In this document: piece by piece, positions 15,357 through 24,247 of the stretch
Numbering within the stretch: the first letter of the stretch is position 1
Layout: each line of letters opens with the position of its first letter
Assembly (NCBI GenBank): GCA_002317385.1
Contig: DCJH01000050.1
Coordinates: 1 to 60,516, forward strand
Source: Prevotella sp. UBA1705
GTDB lineage: Bacteria; Bacteroidota; Bacteroidia; Bacteroidales; Bacteroidaceae
Reading direction: 5' to 3'
Length of the DNA stretch: 60,516 bases
Position numbers and translations under genes: made by a program
Notes under the pieces: model-generated
Seen by the model: the letters and a program-made list of their open reading frames with translations, nothing else
Told to the model about the DNA's origin: nothing
Database searches by the model: none

Positions 15357-16658
15357 ATGAACATCATCAAATATCCGCAGCAATCCGAGTGGGACTCCAT
15401 CGTGGAGCGACCCCATCTCGACGTCTCTCAGCTCAATGCCACGGTGCAAAGTGTCCTCAGCGACGTGAAGGCGCATGGCGATGAGGCTGTGAAACGCTAT
15501 GAAGAGCAGTTCGACCATGTAAAGTTAGACCATCTCGCAGTGACCGAACAGGAAATAGACGAGGCCATGACGCTCATCTCCGACGAGCTGAGAGAGGCCC
15601 TCCACCTGGCGCATCACAATATTCATGCGTTTCATGAGGCTCAGCAGTTTGAATCGAAGCAGATAGAGACGGCAGCCGGAGTGGTGTGCTGGCAGAAGAG
15701 CGTAGCCATCGAGAAGGTGGGGCTCTACATCCCCGGCGGCACGGCTCCGCTATTCTCCACCGTGCTCATGCTGGCCACTCCGGCCAAGATTGCGGGCTGC
15801 AAGGAGATTGTGCTCTGCACTCCTCCCGACCGCGAGGGCAAAGTGAACCCGGCCATTCTGGCTGCGGCGAGAATTGCAGGAGTAAGTCAGATATTCAAGG
15901 CGGGAGGCGTTCAGGCCATTGGTGCCATGGCCTACGGCACTGAGTCGGTGCCCAAGGTCTACAAGATTTTCGGACCGGGCAACCAGTATGTCATGGCTGC
16001 CAAGCAACAGGTGAGCCTCCACGATGTGGCCATCGACATGCCTGCTGGCCCCAGCGAGGTGTGTGTCGTGGCCGACGACAGCAGCAACGCTGAGTTCGTG
16101 GCAGCCGACCTGCTCTCACAGGCGGAGCACGGCGTGGACTCTCAGGTGCTGCTCATCTCCATATCCGAGACCATGCTCCAGCAGGTGAAAGCCGAGGTGG
16201 AAATCCAGTTGGAGCGTCTGCCACGCAAGGAGATGGCCTTCAAGGCGCTCGACAACTCCAAGCTCGTGCTGGTGCACGATAGCGATGAGGCCATGAGTCT
16301 GAGCAATCTCTATGCACCCGAGCATCTCATTCTGGCCACGGATAACTACGAAAGGCTCTCTGAGAAGGTCGTCAACGCCGGCAGTGTATTCCTGGGTCAT
16401 TGGGCGTGCGAGAGTGCAGGCGACTATGCCAGCGGCACCAACCACACCCTTCCTACCCATCAATATGCGCTCGCCTACAACGGAGTGAACCTCGACAGCT
16501 ATTGTCGCAAGGTGACGTTCCAGCATCTTTCGGAGCAAGGCATCAAGAGTATAGGTCCCGCCGTGGTGTGCATGGCAGAGAACGAACAGCTCGAAGCTCA
16601 CGCCAACGCCATGAGACTGAGGGTTAACAACATAAAACAAGAGGAGAAACAACGATGA
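15357..16658 (+). CDS. hisD: Histidinol dehydrogenase
   Basis: Last two oxidation steps of histidine synthesis, from histidinol to histidine, zinc-dependent, using two NAD. The protein has 433 residues. Conserved features: GLYIPGGTAPLFSTVLMLATPAKIAG near 125-150, KIFGPGNQYV, DMPAGPSEVCVVAD, the zinc/catalytic region QAEHGVDSQ, and AGDYASGTNHTLPT. It overlaps hisC by four bases (ATGA). The 174-base gap to hisG is larger than expected for a tight operon but carries no clear promoter. Confidence 0.97.
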   Translation: MNIIKYPQQSEWDSIVERPHLDVSQLNATVQSVLSDVKAHGDEAVKRYEEQFDHVKLDHLAVTEQEIDEAMTLISDELREALHLAHHNIHAFHEAQQFESKQIETAAGVVCWQKSVAIEKVGLYIPGGTAPLFSTVLMLATPAKIAGCKEIVLCTPPDREGKVNPAILAAARIAGVSQIFKAGGVQAIGAMAYGTESVPKVYKIFGPGNQYVMAAKQQVSLHDVAIDMPAGPSEVCVVADDSSNAEFVAADLLSQAEHGVDSQVLLISISETMLQQVKAEVEIQLERLPRKEMAFKALDNSKLVLVHDSDEAMSLSNLYAPEHLILATDNYERLSEKVVNAGSVFLGHWACESAGDYASGTNHTLPTHQYALAYNGVNLDSYCRKVTFQHLSEQGIKSIGPAVVCMAENEQLEAHANAMRLRVNNIKQEEKQR

Positions 16659-17698
16659 GAACATTGCAAGATTTGGTTCGTCCGAACATCTGGAAACTGG
16701 CCCCTTACAGTTCGGCGCGCAACGAATACAGTGGCCACGAGGCCCACGTGTTTCTCGATGCCAACGAGAATCCCTACAACAAACCGCTGAACCGCTACCC
16801 CGACCCGCTGCAACTGGAACTGAAAAGTGAGCTGGCCAAGGTGAAACTCGTGCCTGCTCCCAACATCTTCTTGGGCAATGGGTCCGACGAAGCCATCGAT
16901 TTGGTCTATCGGGTATTCTGCAATCCCAGGCAGGATAACGTAGTGGCAATAGAGCCCACCTACGGCATGTATAAGGTTTGTGCCGACATCAACGATGTGG
17001 AATATCGTCCGGTGCTGCTCGATGAGCACTATCAGATGAGTGCACAGAAGCTCCTTGATGCCTGCGACAAGTATACCAAGGCCATCTGGCTCTGCTCTCC
17101 CAACAACCCTACGGGTAACAATCTCCAGAAGGAGGAGATGGAAAAACTCCTCCAAAACTTCGATGGCATCGTGGTTGTAGACGAGGCTTACAGCGACTTC
17201 TCATCGGCCGATGTCTTCCGTACCAAACTCGAACAATACCCTAACCTCATTGTTCTCAACACCATGAGCAAGGCGTGGGGGTGCGCAGCCATCCGTCTGG
17301 GCATGGCATTCGCGTCGGAGGAGATCGTCGAACTGTTCAATAAGGTGAAATATCCCTACAACGTCAACCTGCTCAGCCAGCGTCAGGCCCTGGAGGCCCT
17401 GCAGAGTCGGGAGGACGTGGAGAAGTGGGTCACCCTATTGTTGCAGGAACGTGGAAGACTGATGAATGCGTTCAACGAGCTGCCTCTCTGCGAGCGCATC
17501 TATCCGTCGGATGCCAATTTCTTCCTCGCCAAGGTGACTGATGCCCAAGCCATCTACGACTATCTGGTGGAAAGAGGCATCATCGTGCGCAACCGCACCC
17601 GTGTGCAGCTGTGCAGCAACTGCCTGCGCATCACCATTGGAACCAAAGGAGAGAACACCGAACTGCTGAGTGCGCTCCGCCAATATCCCATGAAATAG
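16655..17698 (+). CDS. hisC: Histidinol-phosphate aminotransferase
   Basis: PLP enzyme transferring the amino group from glutamate to imidazole-acetol phosphate in histidine synthesis; fold type I aminotransferase of 347 residues. Substrate/PLP motifs: LDANENPYN near the start, NGSDEAIDL, SPNNPTGN, VVDEAYSDF, and the Schiff-base lysine in TMSKAWGCAAIRLG near residue 206. The C-terminal Arg is in CLRITIGT. Its ATG lies inside the hisD stop region (ATGA), so translation is coupled. A strong terminator follows about 95 bases later. hisB, which often follows hisC in Bacteroidales, is not here. Confidence 0.96.
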   Translation: MRTLQDLVRPNIWKLAPYSSARNEYSGHEAHVFLDANENPYNKPLNRYPDPLQLELKSELAKVKLVPAPNIFLGNGSDEAIDLVYRVFCNPRQDNVVAIEPTYGMYKVCADINDVEYRPVLLDEHYQMSAQKLLDACDKYTKAIWLCSPNNPTGNNLQKEEMEKLLQNFDGIVVVDEAYSDFSSADVFRTKLEQYPNLIVLNTMSKAWGCAAIRLGMAFASEEIVELFNKVKYPYNVNLLSQRQALEALQSREDVEKWVTLLLQERGRLMNAFNELPLCERIYPSDANFFLAKVTDAQAIYDYLVERGIIVRNRTRVQLCSNCLRITIGTKGENTELLSALRQYPMK

Positions 17699-17792
17699 GT
17701 GGAAAGGCGACTTGCAGCCCATCCGGCCAAGTCTTGACAGAATACAGAATAAATAAAAACGGGCAGCTCATGGAGCCACCCGGTCTATCGAA

Positions 17793-17827
17793 AGCAATAG
17801 GAGTGCATGGCGCTCCTATTGCTTTTT
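17793..17827. terminator. Terminator after hisC, overlapping the next gene's 3' end
   Basis: An 11-bp perfect stem AGCAATAGGAG (17793-17803) with CTCCTATTGCT (17813-17823), then a T run to 17827. The right arm overlaps the last codons and stop of the convergent membrane-protein gene. Confidence 0.8.
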
Positions 17828-18967
17828 CAGTATGTTGTGATAGTAGAACCAATAGGTTTTACCATAGCTATCCCTCAAGGTGGAGTATCTGAGCTGGGCA
17901 TTGGGCGCCTTGCTCCTCATGTCCTGATAGTCTTCATAGTCGGCGTCCATCACCGCTTCGTGATAGATAATGCGCGGTTGCGACTTGAGATGGGTATAGA
18001 GCACCAGTGCCTCCTCATAGTGTTTGGGAAGCGATTTCTTGATATTGTAATATTTGGGAAGTGCTTCCACGAAGTGGTCGAGGTCTCCGTCCAATAGGAA
18101 AGCGCAGAGAAGCCAGTCGTGGGACAGCGGCGTGGCCCAACGGTTCTCGTGCAACTTGATGAGGTAGTCTATGGGCTTGAGCTTCGTGGTGAACACTACG
18201 CCAAGCTCTTTGTATAGCCATTTCTCGGGTACCATCATGAGTTTGACCGACGACCCATTGGGCAACATCGCGTCGGAACCGCCCACAAGTGGATATTCGA
18301 AGAGACTTTCGCCTAACTGATGGGTCTTGGAGAGACACCAGATGCGCAGGAACGTGAGACTGCTGTCGGTCTTCTGTTCATCGTCGCCCACCTTGGAGAC
18401 TATCTCAGGATGGCGATTCAGCAAGGCCATCTCCAGTTTCATGCGGTGGTGGAACACCTTAGCCGTACAGCCAATGCAGCATGTCATCAGCATTAGGAGT
18501 ACCATGATCAAGAGGTTTACCCACATCAATCTAATGCCACTCTGCCCATGATCCTGGGCGTGAATGGTCTCAAACTGCTTCGCCAGCCACACCAAGCCCG
18601 CATAACCCACCATCAACAGCGGGAATCCCCATAGCCAATGGCCCAGATAACACTCGGTGTCAACCTGCGGACTGACATCGGTTATCACGCCGAGTAGCAG
18701 CAAAGAAGGCAGATAGGTCAGCGCATGGAAATAGCTCTTGAGTTTGGATGCCGCGAAGACACCTATCTGAATGAGCCACAACACCAGCGTGATGAGTATG
18801 GCCCCTACCGCTCGATTATAGTGAGTTTGTCCCTTCGACAACACGTGTTGGGTGACGGCAAGGATATCGGCCTGATAGTCGAAGAGGTAGAGAAACGTAA
18901 AAACTAAGAAAAGAACAGCACATATCACGCGTACGGATAATGTGCTATTCTTCAGATGGTACTCCAT
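17816..18967 (-). CDS. Uncharacterised membrane protein (possibly DUF6057-like)
   Basis: A 383-residue protein with about five hydrophobic helices in the first half (about 12-30, 50-72, 85-100, 112-128, 148-170) and a soluble C-terminal half of about 200 residues. The C-terminal part contains helical, tetratricopeptide-like phrases (DWLLCAFLLDGDLDHFVEALPKYY, LPKHYEEALVLYTHL) but no clear catalytic motif. The layout recalls the Bacteroidetes family DUF6057; I am not certain of that name. It follows glgB by 28 bases and is likely the last gene of that run. Function unknown. Confidence 0.8.
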   Translation of the reverse strand: MEYHLKNSTLSVRVICAVLFLVFTFLYLFDYQADILAVTQHVLSKGQTHYNRAVGAILITLVLWLIQIGVFAASKLKSYFHALTYLPSLLLLGVITDVSPQVDTECYLGHWLWGFPLLMVGYAGLVWLAKQFETIHAQDHGQSGIRLMWVNLLIMVLLMLMTCCIGCTAKVFHHRMKLEMALLNRHPEIVSKVGDDEQKTDSSLTFLRIWCLSKTHQLGESLFEYPLVGGSDAMLPNGSSVKLMMVPEKWLYKELGVVFTTKLKPIDYLIKLHENRWATPLSHDWLLCAFLLDGDLDHFVEALPKYYNIKKSLPKHYEEALVLYTHLKSQPRIIYHEAVMDADYEDYQDMRSKAPNAQLRYSTLRDSYGKTYWFYYHNILKKQ

Positions 18968-18995
18968 TGGGATATTTCTATTTCAGTATGAATGT

Positions 18996-21065
18996 CTATT
19001 GAAGTCGTAATACTACGGCCGAGCGGGCAGGGATATAGAGCATCAGCCAGCCCTTGTTGTCTTTCTCGTAGAGTGGGTCTGGATTGGTGAAGTGGGGCAC
19101 AGTGTCGTCGGCCAACCCATTGCCTCCGAACGCTTGGGCATCGGTGTTGAGCACCACCTCATAGCGTCCGGCCGGCACCAAGAACCCATAGTCGGTGAAA
19201 GAGTGTACCGGCGAGAAGTTGAACACGAAAACAAGGTTGCCCCGCATGAAGGCCAACACCTGGTCGCCATCATTGTGCCATATCTCCTGCACGGGCGTGT
19301 CGTTAAACTTCTTCTCGCTCTTGATGGTCTCCAGCATAGCTCGATCGAAGTCGCCCAGATAGTGATAGTCGAGTTCCTGATTGTCTACGAGGTTCCATTG
19401 GCGACGCGCATACTTGTGGCTCCAGCCGTTGCCCTCGCGCGGGAAGTCTATCCATTCGGGATGACCAAACTCATTTCCCATGAAGTTGAGGTAGCCTCCG
19501 TTCATCGCCGAGGCCGTAGCCAGGCGAATCATCTTATGCAAGGCAATGCCTCGGCGGGCCGTCTCGTTCTCGTCGCCCTTCTTGAAGTGCCAGTACATAT
19601 CGGCATCCACGAGGCGGAAGATAATGGTTTTGTCGCCCACCAAGGCCTGATCGTGACTCTCACAATAGGAGATGGTCTGCTCGTCGGCCCTGCGGTTCTT
19701 GATTTCCCAGAAGATACTGCTGGGCTTCCAGTTCTCATCGGAGAGCTCCTTGATGGTCTTGATCCAATAATCAGGTATGTTCATGGCCAACCTATAGTTG
19801 AAACCATAGCCTCCATCCTCAAACTTGGCAGCCAGACCAGGCATTCCACTCACCTCCTCGGCAATGGTAATGGCCTGCGGATTGACCTCATGGATAAGCT
19901 TGTTGGCTATCGTGAGATAGCAGATGGCGTTGTCGTCCTGATGCCCATTGAAGTAATCCTGATAGTTGGTAAAGGCTTCTCCGAGTCCGTGGCTGTAGTA
20001 GAGCATCGACGTTACGCCATCGAAGCGGAAGCCATCAAAGTGGAACTCTTCCAGCCAATACTTGCAATTGCTCAGCAAGAAGTGCATCACGTCGTCCTTG
20101 CCATAGTCGAAACACAGGCTGTCCCAGGCCGGATGCTCGTGGCGGTCGCCCGGATAGAAGAACTGGTTGGGGTCGCCAGCCAGGTTGCCCAGGCCTTCCA
20201 CCTCATTCTTCACCGCATGAGAGTGGACAATATCCATGATGACGGCAATGCCCATGCTATGGGCTGTGTCGATGAGGTCTTTGAGTTCCTCGGGCGTACC
20301 AAACCTGCTCGAGGGGGCAAAAAATGAACTTACGTGATATCCGAAGCTGCCATAGTAAGGGTGTTCCTGTATGGCCATGACCTGCATGCAGTTGTATCCG
20401 TCCTTGGCGATGCGCGGAAGCACATTCTCCTTGAACTCCCTGTAGGTACCAACCTTCTCTGCATCCTGTGCCATTCCGATGTGGCACTCGTAGATAAGCA
20501 GTGGATTCTTCTTGGGGCGGAAACTCTTCTTGCGCCACACATACTCCTCCTTGGGAGCCCACACCTGTGCCGAGAAAATCTTGGTGATATCGTCTTGCAC
20601 CACCCTCTGGGCCCAAGCGGGGATGCGTTCGCCCTCGCCACCGTTCCATTTCACGTGGATCTTGAAGAGATCACCATGCTTCATAGCCTTGGCGGGGAGT
20701 TTCAGTTCCCAGTTACCGGAGTCGGAAACGCGCAAGCAACGGTATTTCTCGTTTTCTTTCCAGTCGTTGAAATCGCCCACAAGATAGATATCGGTGGCAT
20801 TGGGGGCCCATTCACGGAACACCCATCCGCCGCGCGAGGTCTTGTGTAAACCATAATAATCATAGCCACTGGCAAATTCCGACAGCGACATCTTGCCATC
20901 CTGGGTGAGCTGTCCAATCTTCCACAGGGCATGGTCGTGCCGTCCGCGGATGGCATCCTCAAAGGGTTCGAGATAGGAATCGTGGGCCACCACACCAATG
21001 TGCCGATTTTTGGAGGCCACGGTCTTCTTGGATTGTGCGTTGGATTTCATGACTTTTTTTTCCAT
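18996..21065 (-). CDS. glgB: 1,4-alpha-glucan branching enzyme
   Basis: Makes alpha-1,6 branches in glycogen. Family GH13, 689 residues. After a short basic lead, an N-terminal CBM48 domain (about 60-150, with GGWVFREWAPNATDIYLVGDFNDW) precedes the catalytic barrel. Catalytic residues sit in FDGFRFDGVTSM (nucleophile Asp, near 350), TIAEEVSG (acid/base Glu, near 400) and SHDQ (near 471). The C-terminal beta domain ends with RSAVVLRL. The neighbouring YhcH-like gene also concerns sugars. No other glycogen gene lies in the window. The gene could start at the second Met (codon 6); the first is used here. Confidence 0.96.
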   Translation of the reverse strand: MEKKVMKSNAQSKKTVASKNRHIGVVAHDSYLEPFEDAIRGRHDHALWKIGQLTQDGKMSLSEFASGYDYYGLHKTSRGGWVFREWAPNATDIYLVGDFNDWKENEKYRCLRVSDSGNWELKLPAKAMKHGDLFKIHVKWNGGEGERIPAWAQRVVQDDITKIFSAQVWAPKEEYVWRKKSFRPKKNPLLIYECHIGMAQDAEKVGTYREFKENVLPRIAKDGYNCMQVMAIQEHPYYGSFGYHVSSFFAPSSRFGTPEELKDLIDTAHSMGIAVIMDIVHSHAVKNEVEGLGNLAGDPNQFFYPGDRHEHPAWDSLCFDYGKDDVMHFLLSNCKYWLEEFHFDGFRFDGVTSMLYYSHGLGEAFTNYQDYFNGHQDDNAICYLTIANKLIHEVNPQAITIAEEVSGMPGLAAKFEDGGYGFNYRLAMNIPDYWIKTIKELSDENWKPSSIFWEIKNRRADEQTISYCESHDQALVGDKTIIFRLVDADMYWHFKKGDENETARRGIALHKMIRLATASAMNGGYLNFMGNEFGHPEWIDFPREGNGWSHKYARRQWNLVDNQELDYHYLGDFDRAMLETIKSEKKFNDTPVQEIWHNDGDQVLAFMRGNLVFVFNFSPVHSFTDYGFLVPAGRYEVVLNTDAQAFGGNGLADDTVPHFTNPDPLYEKDNKGWLMLYIPARSAVVLRLQ

Positions 21066-21102
21066 AGTTGTCAGATTTGTCAGTGGTTGATGATGGTATG
21101 GA

Positions 21103-21549
21103 TTAGGCTTTCACCTTGAAAATAGCTTTCCGATGCTGCTTGTTATCAGAGATACCAGGGGCGTGTCCGTCCTGCGGGAAGAAGATAGCGAACTGGCCTT
21201 TCAGCACTTTCACATAGGTTTGGGCGGGTACATCGGCCAGCTTAGCCATGTCTTTCTCCTCCACATACTCCATGGCGGGCAGGTCGGCCTGCGGTACATA
21301 GCCAAAAACCTCATCGCCGCTGATGGGCACCTGCACGTCTACCATCTTCCGATGATACTCCATCGCCGTCTTCCCCTCAGGCTTACCCTCGATGTGCATC
21401 ACGTTGACAAAGACGTCGTCGCCCTTAATCAGGTGCTTTCCGTCCTCGATATTGTCCCAAGTATTGTTCTTCAAGAAGTTCACCACCTCTGCAAACAGCG
21501 GGTTGAGAGCCACATACTTCTCCAGATTTTCCAGTTTATCGATAATCAT
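21103..21549 (-). CDS. YhcH/YjgK/YiaL family protein
   Basis: A 148-residue single-domain cupin-like protein of the YhcH/YjgK/YiaL family (DUF386). Motifs: a charged pair in KGDDVFVNVMHIEGKPEGKTAMEYHRKMVDVQVPISG and a C-terminal FFPQDGHAPGISDNKQHRKAIFKVKA, where His and Lys residues likely bind metal or sugar. Members elsewhere act in sialic acid or other carbohydrate metabolism, for some as anomerase-like proteins; the exact reaction here is unknown. It lies between the MORN gene (24 bases) and glgB (38 bases), all on the minus strand. Confidence 0.88.
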   Translation of the reverse strand: MIIDKLENLEKYVALNPLFAEVVNFLKNNTWDNIEDGKHLIKGDDVFVNVMHIEGKPEGKTAMEYHRKMVDVQVPISGDEVFGYVPQADLPAMEYVEEKDMAKLADVPAQTYVKVLKGQFAIFFPQDGHAPGISDNKQHRKAIFKVKA

Positions 21550-21572
21550 AAGTCAAATATTTTATAGTTCTA

Positions 21573-22718
21573 CTATCTATCATTGAATCGGCGCCCACTC
21601 TCATAATGCCCCGTGGAGGTAACCTGCCCGTTGCGGTCTTTCTCCACAAACCGGCCGTCGCGCACATCATTAATATAGGTGCCCTCGAACCGGTTGCCAT
21701 CCTTAAACTCCTCGATGGCCTTGCCGTTGCGCATTCCGTTCTTGTAGGTTCCCTTGAATCGGGTGCCACTGGCATAGTGGATAATTACCTCGCCATCTAT
21801 CTTTCCGTTAACAAAGCCACCGTCGAACACATCGCCGTTCTGCTTCGTCAGCTTGCCACGACCGTTCTGAAGGTCGTTTTTCCAGTTGCCCTCATACTTA
21901 TCTCCGTTGGCCCAGACGAAGGTTCCCATGCCGTCGCGCGCTCCCTCGGAGAAGTGGCCGGTGTACCGGTCGCCGTTAGCATACTTGAAAATGCCCTCTC
22001 CCGTGCGCTCGCCCTGGTCGTAGTCGCCCTCATAGCGATCGCCATTCTGGAAGAGATAGATGCCCCGGCCCTGCTGGATGTCGTCCTGCCACTGACCTTT
22101 GTACACATCGCCGTCGGCGTATTTGTTCACTCCATAGCCCGACCGCTGGTTGTTGGCCCACTCCCCTTCGTAGGTAGTGCCGTCGCCCCAGTCGAAGAAT
22201 CCCTTTCCGGCCTTCTTGTCTTCCTTCCAGTATCCGTCGTAGAAGGCTCCGCTGGCATAGGAGTATTTACCCTTGCCCTGACGCATATCGCGGAACCAGT
22301 CGCCGTCATACTTGTCTCCGTTAAAGTAATACATGATACCGTGTCCCTGCTGATAGTCGCGAAACCACAGGCCCACATATTTATTGTTATTATTGAAATA
22401 GTAGGTGCCCAGTCCGTGCTGCTGATTCAGCACCCACTGGCCTTCATACTTCTCTCCATCAGCAAACGTATAGACGCCATAGCCCTGACGCTTGCCTTTC
22501 ACAAATTCGCCTTCATAGGTGTTGCCGTTATCAAAGAGAATGTTGCCTTTGCCCTGCGGCTTACCCGACGCCATCTGCCCCTTGTAGACACCCTTGACTC
22601 CCATTTCCTCTACCGAACAGGAACCAAGCGTAATCTTCTGAGCGTTTCCAGCAACCGAAAAAGCGAGCATCAAAACTACCAATATCTTATTTTTCACTAT
22701 TCCAGATTTATGTGTCAT
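21573..22718 (-). CDS. Secreted MORN-repeat protein
   Basis: A 381-residue protein with a signal peptide (KNKILVVLMLAFSVAGNAQ, cleavage likely after Ala26) followed by about 14 MORN repeats of 23 residues each, such as YEGEFVKGKRQGYGVYTFADG and YTGHFSEGARDGMGTFVWANG. MORN repeats form an elongated beta sheet that binds membranes or proteins; no enzyme domain is present. It is the first gene of the run MORN, YhcH-like, glgB, membrane protein. A -7 box TATCTTTG lies nine bases before the ATG. Role unknown; a scaffold at the cell surface or periplasm is a guess. Confidence 0.88.
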   Translation of the reverse strand: MTHKSGIVKNKILVVLMLAFSVAGNAQKITLGSCSVEEMGVKGVYKGQMASGKPQGKGNILFDNGNTYEGEFVKGKRQGYGVYTFADGEKYEGQWVLNQQHGLGTYYFNNNNKYVGLWFRDYQQGHGIMYYFNGDKYDGDWFRDMRQGKGKYSYASGAFYDGYWKEDKKAGKGFFDWGDGTTYEGEWANNQRSGYGVNKYADGDVYKGQWQDDIQQGRGIYLFQNGDRYEGDYDQGERTGEGIFKYANGDRYTGHFSEGARDGMGTFVWANGDKYEGNWKNDLQNGRGKLTKQNGDVFDGGFVNGKIDGEVIIHYASGTRFKGTYKNGMRNGKAIEEFKDGNRFEGTYINDVRDGRFVEKDRNGQVTSTGHYESGRRFNDR

Positions 22719-22726
22719 TTGGTTGT

Positions 22727-22734
22727 CAAAGATA
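22727..22734 (-). promoter_or_regulatory. -7 element of the MORN gene
   Basis: TATCTTTG on the minus strand, with CTG (instead of TTG) 20 bases upstream. It ends nine bases before the ATG, giving a very short leader. Confidence 0.5.
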
Positions 22735-22831
22735 ATAATAATAATTGGAATAAGCAGGAATGAGCCGTGATTTTAAGCCGAACGGCTAACAATTTAACAT
22801 TATTAAATATGCCCTCTTGTTGATAATTTTG

Positions 22832-22839
22832 TAATTTTG
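22832..22839 (+). promoter_or_regulatory. -7 element of kdsB
   Basis: TAATTTTG matches TAnnTTTG and lies 23 bases before the kdsB ATG. No TTG is placed correctly upstream. Confidence 0.45.
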
Positions 22840-22861
22840 TAGCAACATAAATACACCAACT

Positions 22862-23611
22862 ATGAAGATTATCGCCATTATCCCAGCCCGATTTGCATCT
22901 ACCCGTTTTCCCGGCAAGCCCCTCGCCCTGCTGGCCGGCATGCCCGTCATCCAACATGTCTACAAGAAGGTGAGCACGGTGATAGCCGACACGTGGGTGG
23001 CTACCGACGACGACCGCATCTATGAGGCTGTCAAAGAATTTGGCGGACAGGTAGTGATGACCCGGACTGACCATAAGAGTGGCACCGACCGCATACAGGA
23101 AGCCGTGGAAAACATCGGCTCAGATGCCGACGTGGTAGTCAATATTCAGGGCGACGAGCCGTTTGTCCACACCTCGCAGATAGAGACCGTATGCCGATTG
23201 TTCGATGACGAGGAGACGCAGATAGCCACAATTGGTAAACTTTTTTCGGAGATGAATGCCGTAGACAACCCTAATTCACCCAAGATTGTGACCGACCGCC
23301 GCGGCTTCGCCCTCTATTTCTCGCGCTCGGTCATACCTTTCGTACGCGGACAGGAGCATTCGGAGTGGATGCACCACTACCCTTTCCTCAAGCATCTGGG
23401 CATCTATGCCTATCGTCGTGAGGTGCTGGGCGAGATCACCCAGTTGCCGCAGTCGCCGCTCGAACTGGCTGAGAGCCTCGAACAGTTGCGCTGGTTGGAG
23501 AACGGCTACCGCATCAAAGTGGGCCTCACCGATGTAGAAACCATCGGCATCGACACCCCTGACGACCTCCAGCGCGCCGAGGATTTCCTCCGCCAGAGCC
23601 GAAACTCATAA
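22862..23611 (+). CDS. kdsB: 3-deoxy-manno-octulosonate cytidylyltransferase
   Basis: Activates KDO as CMP-KDO for lipopolysaccharide core synthesis; cytoplasmic. The protein has 249 residues, the normal length. Motifs: IIPARFASTRFPGKPLA at the N-terminus (nucleotide binding), VATDDDRI, MTRTDHKSGTDRI, VVNIQGDEPF (metal/nucleotide), and ESLEQLRWLENGYRIKVG near the C-terminus. It stands alone with its own -7 element and is followed by more than 600 bases without a gene. It confirms a Gram-negative envelope with KDO-based lipopolysaccharide. Confidence 0.97.
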   Translation: MKIIAIIPARFASTRFPGKPLALLAGMPVIQHVYKKVSTVIADTWVATDDDRIYEAVKEFGGQVVMTRTDHKSGTDRIQEAVENIGSDADVVVNIQGDEPFVHTSQIETVCRLFDDEETQIATIGKLFSEMNAVDNPNSPKIVTDRRGFALYFSRSVIPFVRGQEHSEWMHHYPFLKHLGIYAYRREVLGEITQLPQSPLELAESLEQLRWLENGYRIKVGLTDVETIGIDTPDDLQRAEDFLRQSRNS

Positions 23612-23649
23612 ACACTTGAATATCAACCATATTCCAAACCTTATCTTTT

Positions 23650-23743
23650 ACTCTCACGATAAGGTACTAATCGCATGGCCTTCAGTACCTAATCCTCTCG
23701 CGATTACTACCTTATCGGAAGACGATTAGTACCTTATCCAGAG
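23650..23743. repeat. Intergenic 22-bp repeat family, copy B
   Basis: Three head-to-tail 22-base units begin AGTACCTAATCC, ACTACCTTATCG and AGTACCTTATCC (from about 23684); an inverted unit containing CGATAAGGTACTAATCGC precedes them. Unit ends CGCGATT and GACGATT match the other copies. Confidence 0.65.
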
Positions 23744-23800
23744 CACACATTTACCCATCCTGATTATCAATAAGTTACGATATAATAATCAATCGCTCAG

Positions 23801-24173
23801 TAGGGACATACTCCGTGCATGTCCGCACCGCCGGATGGCTACTTATCATACTTGCCAAGATTTCCCTCTCTTTATAACATAATGACACAGAACTTTTCAT
23901 AATGACATATTTTCCAGCCTTTGAAACTATGACATAAGAAACGCTCCGCGTTTCATAATGACATACAGTTTAGCCTGAGGGTGGTTTCTTTGCAATGTCT
24001 TTTTGTCTTTATGTCTTAAAAATAATATGTCATTATGATAAGATTTTTGACCTTATGTCCTAATAATGCAACGGGGAAATATATGGTTATGAGAAGAAAT
24101 GATGTGGTTATGTCAATAGGACTCTGGGTCTGAAGCCATGCGGCGGTGCGGACACGCACGGGGCATGTCCGCA
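23801..24173. mobile_element. MITE-like element with 43-bp terminal inverted repeats
   Basis: The left end (23801-23843) and the reverse complement of the right end (24131-24173) agree at about 33 of 43 bases, sharing GTCCGCACCGCCG and ATGGCT. Inside, ATAATGACATA-like words recur on the left arm (near 23880, 23901, 23930, 23957) and their complement TATGTC recurs on the right arm (near 24018-24110). No coding frame or target-site duplication was seen. Whether it moves is unknown. Confidence 0.5.
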
Positions 24174-24247
24174 TCAAGGGAGTGACGGGTTGGGGTTAAT
24201 AAAGGTGAGGACGGTCGAAAGGCCGATGGCAAGGCATGGAGGCGGCC

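Larger units (their letters stand above)
23612..24247. other. Long intergenic region with two repeat systems, no gene seen
   Basis: Between convergent kdsB and the hybrid two-component gene. It holds the 22-bp repeat copy B and the inverted-repeat element at 23801-24173 listed separately. Neither strand shows a credible ORF. Confidence 0.5.

Noticed and set aside
21103..21549. A sialic acid catabolic locus because of the YhcH-like gene.
   Set aside because: No nan genes, lyase or sialidase are nearby; the neighbours are MORN and glgB.
21606..22763. A 385-codon frame opposite the MORN gene, rich in hydrophobic residues.
   Set aside because: Repeating MORN codons on the other strand produce repeated hydrophobic residues; not a membrane protein.
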